Made by a program: the position numbers and the translations under genes
The notes under the pieces: generated by a model
The model's database searches: none
What the model was told of the DNA's origin: nothing
Seen by the model: the letters and a program-made list of their open reading frames with translations, nothing else
Part shown: piece by piece, positions 10,833 to 19,965 of the stretch
Layout: each line of letters opens with the position of its first letter
Position numbering within the stretch: position 1 is the first letter of the stretch
Source: Gulbenkiania mobilis
GTDB lineage: Bacteria > Pseudomonadota > Gammaproteobacteria > Burkholderiales > Chromobacteriaceae
Direction: 5' to 3'
DNA length: 64,000 bases
Assembly: GCA_004346645.1 (NCBI GenBank)
Contig: SMDA01000003.1
Span: 248,001-312,000, forward strand

Positions 10833-11612
10833 TCAAGCGGTAAAGGGCAACGCAACCTTCAGCCCATCGTGGCCGGGCTCGATGCCGGGCGGACACAGCG
10901 CCTGCAATTCGGCAAAGGCGAGCTGATGCGTCATGTGGATCAGCACCGTGCGCCGTGCGCCGATGCGTCCGGCCCATTGGAAGGCCTGTTCAACGCCTAG
11001 GTGAGAAGGATAGGGGTCATGCTTCAGGCAGTCGAGAAACAGCACGTCCAGCCCCTGCAGGGCAGCAAGGCTGGCTTCGGGGATGTCGGACACATCGGTC
11101 AGCCAAGCCATATTGCCGATGCGCCAGCCCAGGCAGGGCCAGGTGCCGTGCCGGAGCGGGATCGGCATCAGGGCAACGCCAGCGTGCTCGAACGGGCCGT
11201 CTACCTCCTGGGGCATCAGCACCGGCTTATCCCATACCGGAGAGGGCGGCTGAAGCGCATAGCCAAAGCGGGTACGGATGTTATCCAGGGTGAAGGCATT
11301 GCCGTAGAGCGTGATGCTGCCCTTCTTCACGTAGCAGAAGGCACGCAGATCGTCGATGCCATTCAGATGGTCGGCATGCGGATGGGTGTAGAGCACGGCA
11401 TCCACCCGGGTGATGCCCTCGCGCAGGGCCTGCTGGCGCAGGTCCGGACCGGTATCGATCAGAAAGCCGGTCGCCCCCACCCTGACATAAGCACTGGTGC
11501 GAGTGCGCCGGTTGCGGATGTCAGACGAGGTGCAGGTAGGGCAGTGGCAACCGATCGCGGGCGTGCCCGAACTGGAGCCGCAGCCAAGGATGGTGACTTC
11601 TAGCGTGCTCAA
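10833..11612 (-). CDS. MBL-fold metallo-hydrolase, PhnP/PqqB-like
   Basis: 259 aa. N-terminal LGCGSSSGTPAIGCHCPTC is typical of PhnP-like phosphodiesterases with a Cys-rich zinc site, and the metallo-beta-lactamase motif THPHADHLNGID (about residue 79) binds the catalytic metals. A distal His is at HMTHQ. The start is a TTG at 11612 with GGAG about 8 bases upstream. No ATG lies nearby in frame. It is 41 bases downstream of tatD and is probably co-transcribed with it. Exact substrate (cyclic phosphodiester or similar) cannot be told from sequence. Confidence 0.85.
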   Translation of the reverse strand: MSTLEVTILGCGSSSGTPAIGCHCPTCTSSDIRNRRTRTSAYVRVGATGFLIDTGPDLRQQALREGITRVDAVLYTHPHADHLNGIDDLRAFCYVKKGSITLYGNAFTLDNIRTRFGYALQPPSPVWDKPVLMPQEVDGPFEHAGVALMPIPLRHGTWPCLGWRIGNMAWLTDVSDIPEASLAALQGLDVLFLDCLKHDPYPSHLGVEQAFQWAGRIGARRTVLIHMTHQLAFAELQALCPPGIEPGHDGLKVALPFTA

Positions 11613-11653
11613 TCCAGTCTCCAGGGTTGGCCGAAACCGGACCCGGGTCCGGC

Positions 11654-12424
11654 TCAGGCCGGGCGCGGAATCTTGGAAAACAGCCGGAAGAAATTGTCGG
11701 TGGTGGCCTCGGCCACCGCTTCAAAGGACAGCCCGCGCAGTTCGGCCACGTGTTCGGCCACATGGCGCACGAAGGCGGGTTCGTTCTGCTTGCCGCGATG
11801 CGGCACTGGTGCTAGGTAAGGCGAGTCGGTCTCCACCAGCAGCCGGTCCAGGGGCACCTTGCGCGCCACCTCCTTGAGGGCCTGCGCGCTCTTGAAGGTC
11901 ACGATCCCGGAAAACGAGATGTGAAACCCTAAATCCAGCGCTGCCTGCGCCACTTCCCAGCTTTCAGTAAAGCAATGCATTACGCCGCACTCGGCCCCCT
12001 CTTCGCGCATCAGTCGCACGGTGTCGGCTGCGGAGTCGCGGGTATGGATCACCAGCGGCAGGCCGGTAGCACGTGCAGCGCGGATGTGGGTGGCGAACCG
12101 CTGGTGCTGCCAGTCCAGGTTACCCTTGCACCAGTGGTAGTCCAGCCCGGTCTCACCGATGCCCACCACCTTCGGATGGGCGGCGTGTGCTTCCAGTTCT
12201 GCCTGGGTATATTCCTCGGCCTCGGGGTCGTCAGGATGCACGCCTACCGTAGCCCAGAGGTTGTCGTGCGCTTCGGCCAACCCCAGCACTTGGGCAAAGG
12301 CGGGGCGGGAAACGCCGATAACCAGCGCATGGCTGACGCCGTTCCCGGCCATGTTGGCCAGCACCTCGGGCAGCCGGGCGGCCAGATCCGGAAAATTGAG
12401 ATGGCAATGCGAGTCGACGAGCAT
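11654..12424 (-). CDS. TatD-family metal-dependent hydrolase (YcfH-like)
   Basis: 256 aa TIM-barrel nuclease family. Metal ligands are visible as DSHCHL (residues 4-9), GETGLDYH near residue 91, an IHTRDS motif, MHCFTE and a late ETDSPY. Family members are 3'-5' DNA/RNA exonucleases or D-aminoacyl-type hydrolases. The gene is last of the mltG-tmk-holB-pilZ-tatD string found in many proteobacteria, 15 bases after the PilZ gene. Confidence 0.93.
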   Translation of the reverse strand: MLVDSHCHLNFPDLAARLPEVLANMAGNGVSHALVIGVSRPAFAQVLGLAEAHDNLWATVGVHPDDPEAEEYTQAELEAHAAHPKVVGIGETGLDYHWCKGNLDWQHQRFATHIRAARATGLPLVIHTRDSAADTVRLMREEGAECGVMHCFTESWEVAQAALDLGFHISFSGIVTFKSAQALKEVARKVPLDRLLVETDSPYLAPVPHRGKQNEPAFVRHVAEHVAELRGLSFEAVAEATTDNFFRLFSKIPRPA

Positions 12425-12439
12425 GGTATGCGGACAGCC

Positions 12440-12820
12440 TTACATCGTGTGGGTGGGGCGGGTGGAATTGAGCACCCCGCCGAGCAGAACCTCTATCTTG
12501 TCGCGGGCCTGCTTGCCTGCCTCCCCTGCAGCAAACTCCACGCCTATGCCCTGCACGCGGCTGTTGTTGGCACTGCCCGGCGTAATCCACACCACCCGGG
12601 CTTGGACGGCGATCTTCTGGGTGTCGTCCATCAGCGTGAGCAGCAGGAACACCTCCTCTCCCAGCGTGTACTCGCGTGTGGTTGGGATGAAGATGCCGCC
12701 ATTTTTCAGGAAAGGCATGTAGGCCGCGTAGAGCGCGCTGCGCTCCTTGATATGCAACGACAGCACACCAGGGCGGTTGGGGTCCTGCCGGGTTGGATCG
12801 GTACGGGCAGCAGTGTCCAT
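12440..12820 (-). CDS. pilZ: PilZ-domain protein
   Basis: 126 aa. The start ATG 12820 was chosen because upstream in-frame codons lie in holB. The sequence fits the short type IV pilus PilZ class: LSLHIKERSALYAAYMPFL, GGIFIPT, then a beta-barrel with VQARVVWITPG and a conserved GIGVEF. The strict RxxxR and D/NxSxxG c-di-GMP motifs are not obvious, as in the PilZ sensu stricto proteins needed for pilus assembly through PilB/FimX. Position between holB and tatD is the standard one. Confidence 0.9.
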   Translation of the reverse strand: MDTAARTDPTRQDPNRPGVLSLHIKERSALYAAYMPFLKNGGIFIPTTREYTLGEEVFLLLTLMDDTQKIAVQARVVWITPGSANNSRVQGIGVEFAAGEAGKQARDKIEVLLGGVLNSTRPTHTM

Positions 12821-12825
12821 GTCGG

Positions 12826-13830
12826 TTACCGGGTAGCGGCCGGTCGGGCCGGAATGAAGACGGAAAGGTAATCCATCAGCAGCGCCTCCACCTGCAGTTT
12901 GACGTTCAGGGGGTGCTGCCCGTAGGGCGCGATGCCGGTCAGCGCCGTCTGACAGCGCATCAGGGCATCCAGGTCGGCACGGCCGGCCAAGGCTTCCAGA
13001 GCCGCCCTGCGCTGGGGATGATAGCGGATGTGTCCGGCGAGCCTCAAACCGGCCAGATCCAGCAGCCACTTCTGCAGCCACTGCACCGGACGGGTGAGGG
13101 GCAGCTTGTGCTTTTCCACCAGTTCGGCCAACCGGTTAACGGTGTCGAAGCCCGGCGCAGCCAGCCCGTCGATGAATTCGCGGCGCACGCTGACCAAGGC
13201 CGGATCGTGCTCGAACAAGGGAACCTCACCGTGGTAGACATATTCCACCTGGGCATTCTCGATACCCTGCTCTGCCAGCCAGGCCAGCGCCGTCTCGCGA
13301 TCAGGGCGAGACAGCTGGAACGGGCGGCACCGGCTCTTGATCGTGGGCAACAGCCGCTGCGGCGCATCGGCCAGGAGCAGGAACAGCACATCTGCAGGCG
13401 GCTCCTCCAAGATCTTCAGCAGGGCATTGGCCGCTGCCGGATTAAGGCTTTCGGCAGGCTCCACCAACACCACCCGGCCCCGGCCACGGTGAGCAGTCAG
13501 ATGTGCAAAGTCGATCACCTCGCGTACCGCATCCACCTTGATCTGAGCCAGCTTGCGTCCAGTCTTGCCCCCCTCGCCTTCATCGTCCACCGGCGGGGCC
13601 AGAAGGCGAAAGTCGGGGTGGCTGCCCGCCTCGAACCAGTGGCAGGCCTCGCAGCGCCCGCAGGGGTGGTAGCCGGCTCCGGGGGCATCACACAGCAGAG
13701 ACATCGCCAGATGCCGCGCGAACCGCCCCTTGCCAATGCCGTCGGGCCCGGTCAGCAACCAGGCATTGGGCAGGCGCTCCCGCTCGAGGTTGAGCCGGGC
13801 CCAGTCGTCGGTTTGCCAAGGGTAGAGCAT
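12826..13830 (-). CDS. holB: DNA polymerase III delta-prime subunit
   Basis: 334 aa clamp-loader subunit. P-loop TGPDGIGKGRFA at about residue 27, a four-Cys zinc module (CDAPGAGYHPCGRCEACHW) and the sensor region VVLVEPAESLNPAAANALLKILEEPP (described by its ALLKILEEPP signature). ATG 13830 overlaps the tmk stop as ATGA. Five bases separate its stop from pilZ. Confidence 0.95.
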   Translation of the reverse strand: MLYPWQTDDWARLNLERERLPNAWLLTGPDGIGKGRFARHLAMSLLCDAPGAGYHPCGRCEACHWFEAGSHPDFRLLAPPVDDEGEGGKTGRKLAQIKVDAVREVIDFAHLTAHRGRGRVVLVEPAESLNPAAANALLKILEEPPADVLFLLLADAPQRLLPTIKSRCRPFQLSRPDRETALAWLAEQGIENAQVEYVYHGEVPLFEHDPALVSVRREFIDGLAAPGFDTVNRLAELVEKHKLPLTRPVQWLQKWLLDLAGLRLAGHIRYHPQRRAALEALAGRADLDALMRCQTALTGIAPYGQHPLNVKLQVEALLMDYLSVFIPARPAATR

Positions 13831-14450
13831 CAGGCCTGCTCCACCAGACGCTGCAGTCTGGACGCAATGTCCGCCCGGATAGCGTCGAAGTCGCGGCCCG
13901 AGTCGATTACGGCAAAGCGTGGGGCGGTGGCACGGGCAAGGTAGGCGTCGCGCACCCTGGCATGAAACGCAGCCTGCTCGCGCTCGAAGCGGTCGAGCGT
14001 GCGGTGGGTGGCCATGCGCGCGGCTGCCACATCGGGGGCGACATCGAAAAGTAGTGTCAGATCGGGCTGCAGGCCCTGCTGCACCCATTGTTCCAGTACT
14101 GCGATCCGGCTGTCGGGCACGCCGCGCCCCCCCCCCTGATAGGCAAAGGTGGCGTCGGTGAAGCGGTCGGATACCACCCACTGGCCGGCAGCCAGGGCTG
14201 GCCGAATCACGCGATCCAGATGCTCTTGGCGGGCTGCAAACATCAGCAGGGTTTCGGTGTCGAGCGAGGCCTCGGTCTCGACCGACAGCAACAAGCCACG
14301 CAGCGCTTCACCCAGCGGTGTGCCGCCGGGCTCGCGGGTGAACACGGCCGAGATATCCCGGGCCTGCAGCCACTGGCGAATGAATTCAAGATGCGAACTT
14401 TTGCCCGCACCGTCGATGCCCTCGAGCGTGATGAAGCGTGCAGGATGCAT
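13830..14450 (-). CDS. tmk: Thymidylate kinase
   Basis: 206 aa. Phosphorylates dTMP to dTDP. P-loop GIDGAGKSS at residues 10-18, [11 protein letters not shown] with the catalytic Arg, and the lid-region [16 protein letters not shown]. Both ends overlap neighbours as ATGA (mltG upstream, holB downstream), showing a translationally coupled operon. Confidence 0.97.
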   Translation of the reverse strand: MHPARFITLEGIDGAGKSSHLEFIRQWLQARDISAVFTREPGGTPLGEALRGLLLSVETEASLDTETLLMFAARQEHLDRVIRPALAAGQWVVSDRFTDATFAYQGGGRGVPDSRIAVLEQWVQQGLQPDLTLLFDVAPDVAAARMATHRTLDRFEREQAAFHARVRDAYLARATAPRFAVIDSGRDFDAIRADIASRLQRLVEQA

Positions 14451-15442
14451 CAGCGGCCTTTCTTGGTGATGAATTCACGCACGGCGGCGTTGTGCTCGTC
14501 CAGCGTTTCCGAGAACTGTGAACGGCCTTCACGGCTGGCCACGAAGTAGAGGGCGCGCGACTCGGCCGGGTGCGCCGCCGCGTCGAGCGAGGCCCGGCTG
14601 GGCAGTGCGATCGGGGTGGGCGGCAGCCCGGCACGGGTGTAGGTGTTGTAGGGGGTATCACGCCGTAGGTCGGCCTTGCTGATGTTGCCGCGGTAATTGG
14701 CTCCCATGCCGTAGATCACGGCCGGGTCGGTCTGCAGGCGCATGCCAATGCGCAGGCGATTGACGAATACTGAGGCCACCATGGTGCGATCCTCTGGGTG
14801 GGCGGTTTCCTTCTCAATCAGGCTGGCCATCGTCAGCAACTCATACGCCGAGTGGTAGGGCAGCTCGGCACGCCGACCTTCCCAGACGGACTGCAGATGC
14901 TGCTGCATGGTGCGATAGGCCCGCTGGTAAAGTTCCAGGTCGGTCGAGCCGGGGACGTAGTAGTAGGTGCTGGGAAAGAACAGGCCTTCGGCGCGGGTTT
15001 CGGTGGCGCCGATCTCCATCATGATGCGCTCCTCGCTCCAGCCGCGCGTGACATGCACCAGGTCCTTCTGGCGATCGACCACCTGACGGAACTGACGGAA
15101 GGTCCAGCCTTCAATGGCGGTCAGGCCGGCCTGATCCGGGCTGCCTTCGGCCAGGCGCTTGAGCAGCCCCCACATGGCCACCGGGCCGGAGAATTCGTAG
15201 AGCCCGGCCTTGACCTGTCGGTCGGTGCCCATGATGCGTGACAGCCCCACCATCACCCAGCGGTTGCGGATCACACCATCGCTCTCCAGCGTGCGTGCCA
15301 CCTGCGAGAGGGTGCGGCTGGGTCCGACCGCGACGCTGTAGGGCGTGGTGGGCAGGGGCACGGGCACCACCACCACCCAGGCCAGCCAGATCAGCAATGC
15401 CGCCAGCAGGGCGGCCACCGTGCGTGCCAGAATTTTCTTCAT
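14450..15442 (-). CDS. mltG: Endolytic murein transglycosylase MltG (YceG family)
   Basis: 330 aa inner-membrane enzyme that cuts nascent glycan strands and sets their length. An N-terminal membrane anchor (about residues 8-28) is followed by a LysM-like segment and the catalytic YceG domain with MASLIEKET (catalytic Glu), [32 protein letters not shown] and FVA. Its stop overlaps tmk. The pabC gene that often precedes mltG is absent here. Confidence 0.96.
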   Translation of the reverse strand: MKKILARTVAALLAALLIWLAWVVVVPVPLPTTPYSVAVGPSRTLSQVARTLESDGVIRNRWVMVGLSRIMGTDRQVKAGLYEFSGPVAMWGLLKRLAEGSPDQAGLTAIEGWTFRQFRQVVDRQKDLVHVTRGWSEERIMMEIGATETRAEGLFFPSTYYYVPGSTDLELYQRAYRTMQQHLQSVWEGRRAELPYHSAYELLTMASLIEKETAHPEDRTMVASVFVNRLRIGMRLQTDPAVIYGMGANYRGNISKADLRRDTPYNTYTRAGLPPTPIALPSRASLDAAAHPAESRALYFVASREGRSQFSETLDEHNAAVREFITKKGR

Positions 15443-15529
15443 CGTCTTCAGGTCGGGGCCGCGGCATCAGGCACAGCGCCCGTGATATGGGGGAATCGCG
15501 GAATGATAGCAGCCTGGCACAGCTTGCGG

Positions 15530-16090
15530 CTAACCGCTCGCTTCCGGTGTGGGCTGCAGACCGAACTGCTGCACGAGGAGGGGATGCGTGGCTGGAGCGA
15601 GGTTGACTTCCCCTTCCGGCAGCCGCAGCCGTAGCATGCCCCGTCCTTCGGCCAACCCCTGCCAGTCGTCTTCCTCCGCCGGCATGCCGTCGGGACGGCA
15701 GGCGGCAGCCACCAGCGGGGCAATGTCGGGGCCGTCCAGCAGGGCCAGCCGACCCTCCACCGAAAGATAGATCTCACCTTCCGGGGTTAGCCAGGCGGAG
15801 CCGGCCACGCCCTCGTGCAGGCCAGGATGCAGGCTGAACCCCCCGTCGCGGCGCCGTGCCAGGTAAGGGGCCTGGCCGAACGCCACGTAGACCCGTTGCG
15901 GACCGTTCTGCACGAAGGCGCGCCCCGCCGGGTCGATGTCGTAGTTGCGACTGAAGAACGCCTCCATGGCCGGGTTGCCCACGCGTGCGCCCTGCAGCAA
16001 GAAACGCCCGCGCCCGTCCAGGGCCAGCCAACCATACAGGTCGGGCACATTCGGCCACTTTTCCATGGCGGCCCGTACGATCTCGTCCAT
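15530..16090 (-). CDS. Conserved protein of unknown function
   Basis: 186 aa. The start ATG 16090 is supported by AAGGAG 8 bases upstream. A longer frame to 16135 would overlap the ABC permease gene region without a ribosome site. The N-terminus MDEIVRAAMEKWPNVPDLYGWL is typical of a betaproteobacterial family of short DUF2946/2944-type proteins. I am not sure of the number. No signal peptide, membrane segment or catalytic motif is visible. It is 25 bases downstream of the ABC permease gene and may be in its operon. Confidence 0.7.
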   Translation of the reverse strand: MDEIVRAAMEKWPNVPDLYGWLALDGRGRFLLQGARVGNPAMEAFFSRNYDIDPAGRAFVQNGPQRVYVAFGQAPYLARRRDGGFSLHPGLHEGVAGSAWLTPEGEIYLSVEGRLALLDGPDIAPLVAAACRPDGMPAEEDDWQGLAEGRGMLRLRLPEGEVNLAPATHPLLVQQFGLQPTPEASG

Positions 16091-16115
16091 TGTCTGCTCC
16101 TTGAGGTCAAGCGTG

Positions 16116-18605
16116 CTACACGTTGCGCAGCACATCCAGCGGTGAGGCCCGCAGCAGGCGGCGCAGCATCGGCCAGCCGGCAGCGATCACGACGACCACT
16201 CCTGCCCCGGCCCCCAGCGGCAGCAGCCAGAGGTTGGCCGAAAGCGGCAGGTTGAAGAGCTGCTGACCGGCTACCGCTCCGATGGCCAGCGCACCCAACC
16301 CGGCCAGCAGCCCGGCCAAGGCTCCCACACCGGCCAGCTCGGCAAGCAGCGTGCGACGCAGCTGGGCACGGGTTGCACCCAGGGCGCGCATCAGCGCCAG
16401 ATCGGAGAGGCGCTCGTCCCGCGTGGCCGCCAGCGCTGCCCATAGCACCAAGATGCCGGCGGCCAGCGCCAGTGCGAACATGGTTTCGATGGCACGGCTG
16501 AGCCGGTCCACTACTGCGCGCACTTCCTGCAGGATGGCGGTGACGTCGATCACCGTCAGATTGGGAAAGGCCGCCACCAGACCATCCCCGAAGCCGGAGG
16601 CCCGGGGAGGCAGGCGGAAGCTGGTGATCCAGCTGGCCGCCTCGCCCTCCAGCCAGCCGGCCGGGGCAATCACGAAGAAGTTGACACGGAAACTGTCCCA
16701 GGCCACCTCGCGCAGGCTGGTCACCTGGGCCCGGTAGAGCGTGCCGGCGATGTCGAAGCCAAGCGTGTCGCCCAAGCGGATGCCCAGTGTATCGGCCAGG
16801 CCCTTTTCCACCGAGAACTGCGGTACGCGGCTGCCGGCGGACCACCATGCTCCACGGCTGACGCGGTTGCCGGCAGGCAGGGTTGCGCGCCAAGAAAGGT
16901 TGAACTCGCGTTCGGCCAACCTGCGGGCCCGGTCGTCCGTATAGGCGGCAGGCCGCACCGTCTTGCCGTTGATGGCCACCAGCCGGGCGCGGATCATCGG
17001 CGAGAGGTCCGGCTCGGGCAGGCCGGCAGCGCGAAAATGCTGCCGCACGCCCTCACGCTGATCGGGCTGGATGTTGATCACGAAGGTGTTGGGGGCGTCG
17101 GCAGGCAGGCTCTTCTGCCATGCGGCGATCAGGTCGCTGCGCACCACCGTCAGCGTCAGCAGGGCCATCAGCCCCACCGAGAGCGCCACCGTCTGGATGA
17201 TGGCAAGCCAGGGGCGACGCGCCAACCCGGCCAGCGCGAAGCGACCGCCCGGACCCGGGCGCAGCGGCAGGCGGCGCAGCACGCCCAGCACCCCGGCCGC
17301 CAGTGCGGCGACCCCGGCCAGGAAACCGAACAGCGCGCCCAAGAGCCAGCCGGCCAGCGTGACATCCCCTACCTGCCAGGCAGACAGGCCAAGCAGGGTG
17401 GCCAGCGCCAGCAGGGGCACCAATACCCCCTGCCGGGTGGGCACGAATTCGTTGCGCAACACCGCCACTGGTGGCACACGACGCAGTGCAGTCAGTGGTG
17501 GAAGGGCAAGACCGGCCAGCAGCAGTACCGCCGAGGCCGGCCCCATCAGCCACGGCAGCCAGCCGGCCGAGGGCAATCCGTCCCCAACCCAGGCTGCTGC
17601 CATTCGGGTCAGCGCCAGCTGCACCCCATAGCCCGCCACGGTGCCGAGCACACCTGCGACCCCTGCTACGGTTAGCAGGACCGTGGCAAACACCTGCCAC
17701 ACTTCCCGCCCGGTCAGACCCAGACAACGTAGCACCGCCACCGGCTGCCAGTGGCGGGCCAGATAACGCCGAACCGCCATGGCAACCGCCGCTGCGGACA
17801 GGGCCACCGTCAGCATCGCAGTCAGGCCCAGAAAGCGCCGTGCACGCTCCAGCGCGGTGCGCACCTCCGGCCGCGCCTCCTCCACGTCTTCCAAGCGTGC
17901 CGCGCGCGGCAACCGTGGCGCAAGCCAGGCACGATAGCCGGCCACCGCATCGGGCGATCCGGCCACCAGCAGCCGCCAGCGTACCCGGCTGCCGGTCTGT
18001 ACCAAGCCCGTGGCAGCGAGGTCGGCCTGGTTGAACACCAAGCGCGGCACGAAGTTGTACAGATCCATCGCTCCGTCCGGCTCGCGTTGCAGGATGCCCG
18101 CCAGACGCAGCGTGCGACCGCCCACCTCCACCGTCTCGCCCACATGCACTCCCAGCCGACGCGCGAGCCGGTCGTCCATCCAGGCCGTACCCGGTGCAGG
18201 CGCCCAGCGACCGGCGTGAACCTGCCCCTGTCCATCCCGCACCTGCACCTCGCCCCGAAGGGGATAGCCTGCGCTGACGGCCTTGTAGCTGGCCAGCACG
18301 GCCTGTCCACGCGCAAACGCCATCGAAGGAAAGGTGGCGGTCTCGGCCAGGCGCAGCCCGCGGCGGCGCGCTTCGGCACGGAAAGCTTCGGAGGCCGGCA
18401 TGTCGCCGTTAAGCACCAGGTCGGCAGCCAGCAGCTGGCTGGCCTGCTGGGTCAGGGCTCGTTCGATCCGGTCGGAAAAGAACGCCACACTCGTCATGGC
18501 GGCCACGGCCACTGCCAAGGCCAGGGTCAGCAGCGACAGCTCGCCCGACAGCCATTCGCGTCGCGCCAACCGCAGCGCAAAGGCCCAGCGCGCCAGCCGC
18601 CTCAT
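16116..18605 (-). CDS. ABC transporter permease, FtsX/YbbP-like
   Basis: 829 aa. Two FtsX-type units, each a periplasmic MacB-like core followed by three to four membrane segments, plus an N-terminal helix. Matches the E. coli YbbP architecture. Substrate unknown; relatives act in lipoprotein or hydrophobic-compound handling rather than import. It overlaps the ATPase gene by 4 bases (ATGA), so the two form one transporter. It contains two copies of the genome signature (16233-16244, 16910-16921). Confidence 0.93.
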   Translation of the reverse strand: MRRLARWAFALRLARREWLSGELSLLTLALAVAVAAMTSVAFFSDRIERALTQQASQLLAADLVLNGDMPASEAFRAEARRRGLRLAETATFPSMAFARGQAVLASYKAVSAGYPLRGEVQVRDGQGQVHAGRWAPAPGTAWMDDRLARRLGVHVGETVEVGGRTLRLAGILQREPDGAMDLYNFVPRLVFNQADLAATGLVQTGSRVRWRLLVAGSPDAVAGYRAWLAPRLPRAARLEDVEEARPEVRTALERARRFLGLTAMLTVALSAAAVAMAVRRYLARHWQPVAVLRCLGLTGREVWQVFATVLLTVAGVAGVLGTVAGYGVQLALTRMAAAWVGDGLPSAGWLPWLMGPASAVLLLAGLALPPLTALRRVPPVAVLRNEFVPTRQGVLVPLLALATLLGLSAWQVGDVTLAGWLLGALFGFLAGVAALAAGVLGVLRRLPLRPGPGGRFALAGLARRPWLAIIQTVALSVGLMALLTLTVVRSDLIAAWQKSLPADAPNTFVINIQPDQREGVRQHFRAAGLPEPDLSPMIRARLVAINGKTVRPAAYTDDRARRLAEREFNLSWRATLPAGNRVSRGAWWSAGSRVPQFSVEKGLADTLGIRLGDTLGFDIAGTLYRAQVTSLREVAWDSFRVNFFVIAPAGWLEGEAASWITSFRLPPRASGFGDGLVAAFPNLTVIDVTAILQEVRAVVDRLSRAIETMFALALAAGILVLWAALAATRDERLSDLALMRALGATRAQLRRTLLAELAGVGALAGLLAGLGALAIGAVAGQQLFNLPLSANLWLLPLGAGAGVVVVIAAGWPMLRRLLRASPLDVLRNV

Positions 18606-19297
18606 GTCGCCGCTCCGGCCAGCATGCCGTCGGCGAGCCGGTACAGCGCATCGCAGCGGCCGGCCAGCGCGCTGTCGTGGGTGACCAGCACCAGCGCCGT
18701 TCCCGCCTCGCGGTTAAGACCGAACAGCAGATCGATCACCTGTCGGCCGGTGGCCGGGTCGAGATTGCCGGTGGGCTCGTCAGCGAACAGCAGGCCCGGC
18801 CCCGGGGCAAAAGCCCGCGCCAGGGCCACGCGCTGCTGCTCTCCGCCGGAAAGGTGACGCGGATAGTGGTCCAGCCGGTGTGCCAGCCCCACCCGTTCCA
18901 GCATGGCGGCCGCCGCATCGCGCGCCCCCCTGCGCCCGGCCAGCTCAAGCGGAAGCATCACGTTCTCCAGTGCGCTCAGATGCGGCATGAGCTGGAAATT
19001 CTGGAACACGAACCCCACCTTGTCCCGACGCAGGCGTGCACGGTCATCCTCCGAAAGCGATGCCAGGGGTTGGCCGAAGAGGGCTACCTGCCCTTGGCTG
19101 GCAGTGTCCAGTCCGGCCAGGATCGCCAGAAGCGTGGACTTGCCCGATCCCGATGCACCGACGATGGCGACACTTTCCCCTGTCCTGACCGTCAAACTGG
19201 CAGCGGACAGGATATGCAGTGTCTGGCCATGATAAATCACCTGCTTGGCCACACTTTCGGCCGACAGGACCGTTTCCGACTGGAGAGTTCGATTCAT
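18602..19297 (-). CDS. ABC transporter ATP-binding protein, YbbA/LolD-like
   Basis: 231 aa. Walker A GASGSGKST (about residue 47), signature LSGGEQQRVALARA and Walker B LLFADEPTGNLD are intact. The ATG at 19297 shares the palindrome CATG with the divergent esterase start at 19296. No Shine-Dalgarno sequence precedes it, so the true start may differ, although no better in-frame codon is visible. Partner of the YbbP-like permease downstream. Confidence 0.95.
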   Translation of the reverse strand: MNRTLQSETVLSAESVAKQVIYHGQTLHILSAASLTVRTGESVAIVGASGSGKSTLLAILAGLDTASQGQVALFGQPLASLSEDDRARLRRDKVGFVFQNFQLMPHLSALENVMLPLELAGRRGARDAAAAMLERVGLAHRLDHYPRHLSGGEQQRVALARAFAPGPGLLFADEPTGNLDPATGRQVIDLLFGLNREAGTALVLVTHDSALAGRCDALYRLADGMLAGAAT

Positions 19298-19889
19298 GCG
19301 TGCTTTGTTCAGGTTGCTTGTCTTGTGTGTGCTGGCCGCTCCGGCGTCGGCCGGTACGGTGCTCGTTTTCGGGGACAGTCTCTCCGCCGGCTACGGTCTG
19401 AGCCGTGGCCAGGGCTGGGTGGACCTGCTGGCCCGTGACCTTGCGCCCCGCCACCGCGTCGTCAATGCCAGCGTCTCCGGTGAGACCACCGCCGGCGGGC
19501 TGTCGCGACTCCCCCAAGTACTGACCCGTCACACCCCGGATGTGGTGGTACTGGAGCTGGGCGGCAACGATGGTCTGCGGGGGCTTCCGGTGGAGACAAT
19601 GTACGCCAACCTGGAAAAGATGGTGGCGCTGTCGCGGGCCGCCGGCGCGAAGGTCCTGCTGGTCGGCATCGGTCTGCCCCCGAATTATGGCCAGCCTTAC
19701 GTCGCCAAGTTCCGTGCCGCCTACGACGAGCTGGCGCGCAAGCATCGCCTGGCCTATGTGCCGCTACTGATCCAGGGGTTCGAGACCAACCTGGCGTACT
19801 TTCAGGCCGACAGTATCCATCCCACCGCCCAGGCCCAGCCCATCATGCTGAGGAACGTGCGCGCGCAGCTTCCCTTGCCAGTCCGCTGA
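19296..19889 (+). CDS. tesA: Periplasmic SGNH-family esterase, TesA-like
   Basis: 197 aa multifunctional acyl-CoA thioesterase/lysophospholipase/arylesterase family. A signal peptide (MRALFRLLVLCVLAAPASA) is followed by the SGNH blocks: GDSLSAGYG (Ser), SGETTAGG (Gly), GGNDGLRG (Asn) and DSIHPTAQAQ (Asp/His). The start is placed at 19296, with GGAG 10 bases upstream. The divergent ybbA-ybbP neighbourhood is the same as in E. coli. Confidence 0.95.
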   Translation: MRALFRLLVLCVLAAPASAGTVLVFGDSLSAGYGLSRGQGWVDLLARDLAPRHRVVNASVSGETTAGGLSRLPQVLTRHTPDVVVLELGGNDGLRGLPVETMYANLEKMVALSRAAGAKVLLVGIGLPPNYGQPYVAKFRAAYDELARKHRLAYVPLLIQGFETNLAYFQADSIHPTAQAQPIMLRNVRAQLPLPVR

Positions 19890-19965
19890 GCCCCGGAGGC
19901 GGGCCGGCCTGTGCCCACCGAATCCATCATGATAGAGTCATGGGCCGATCCGCCACCGTCCGCTC

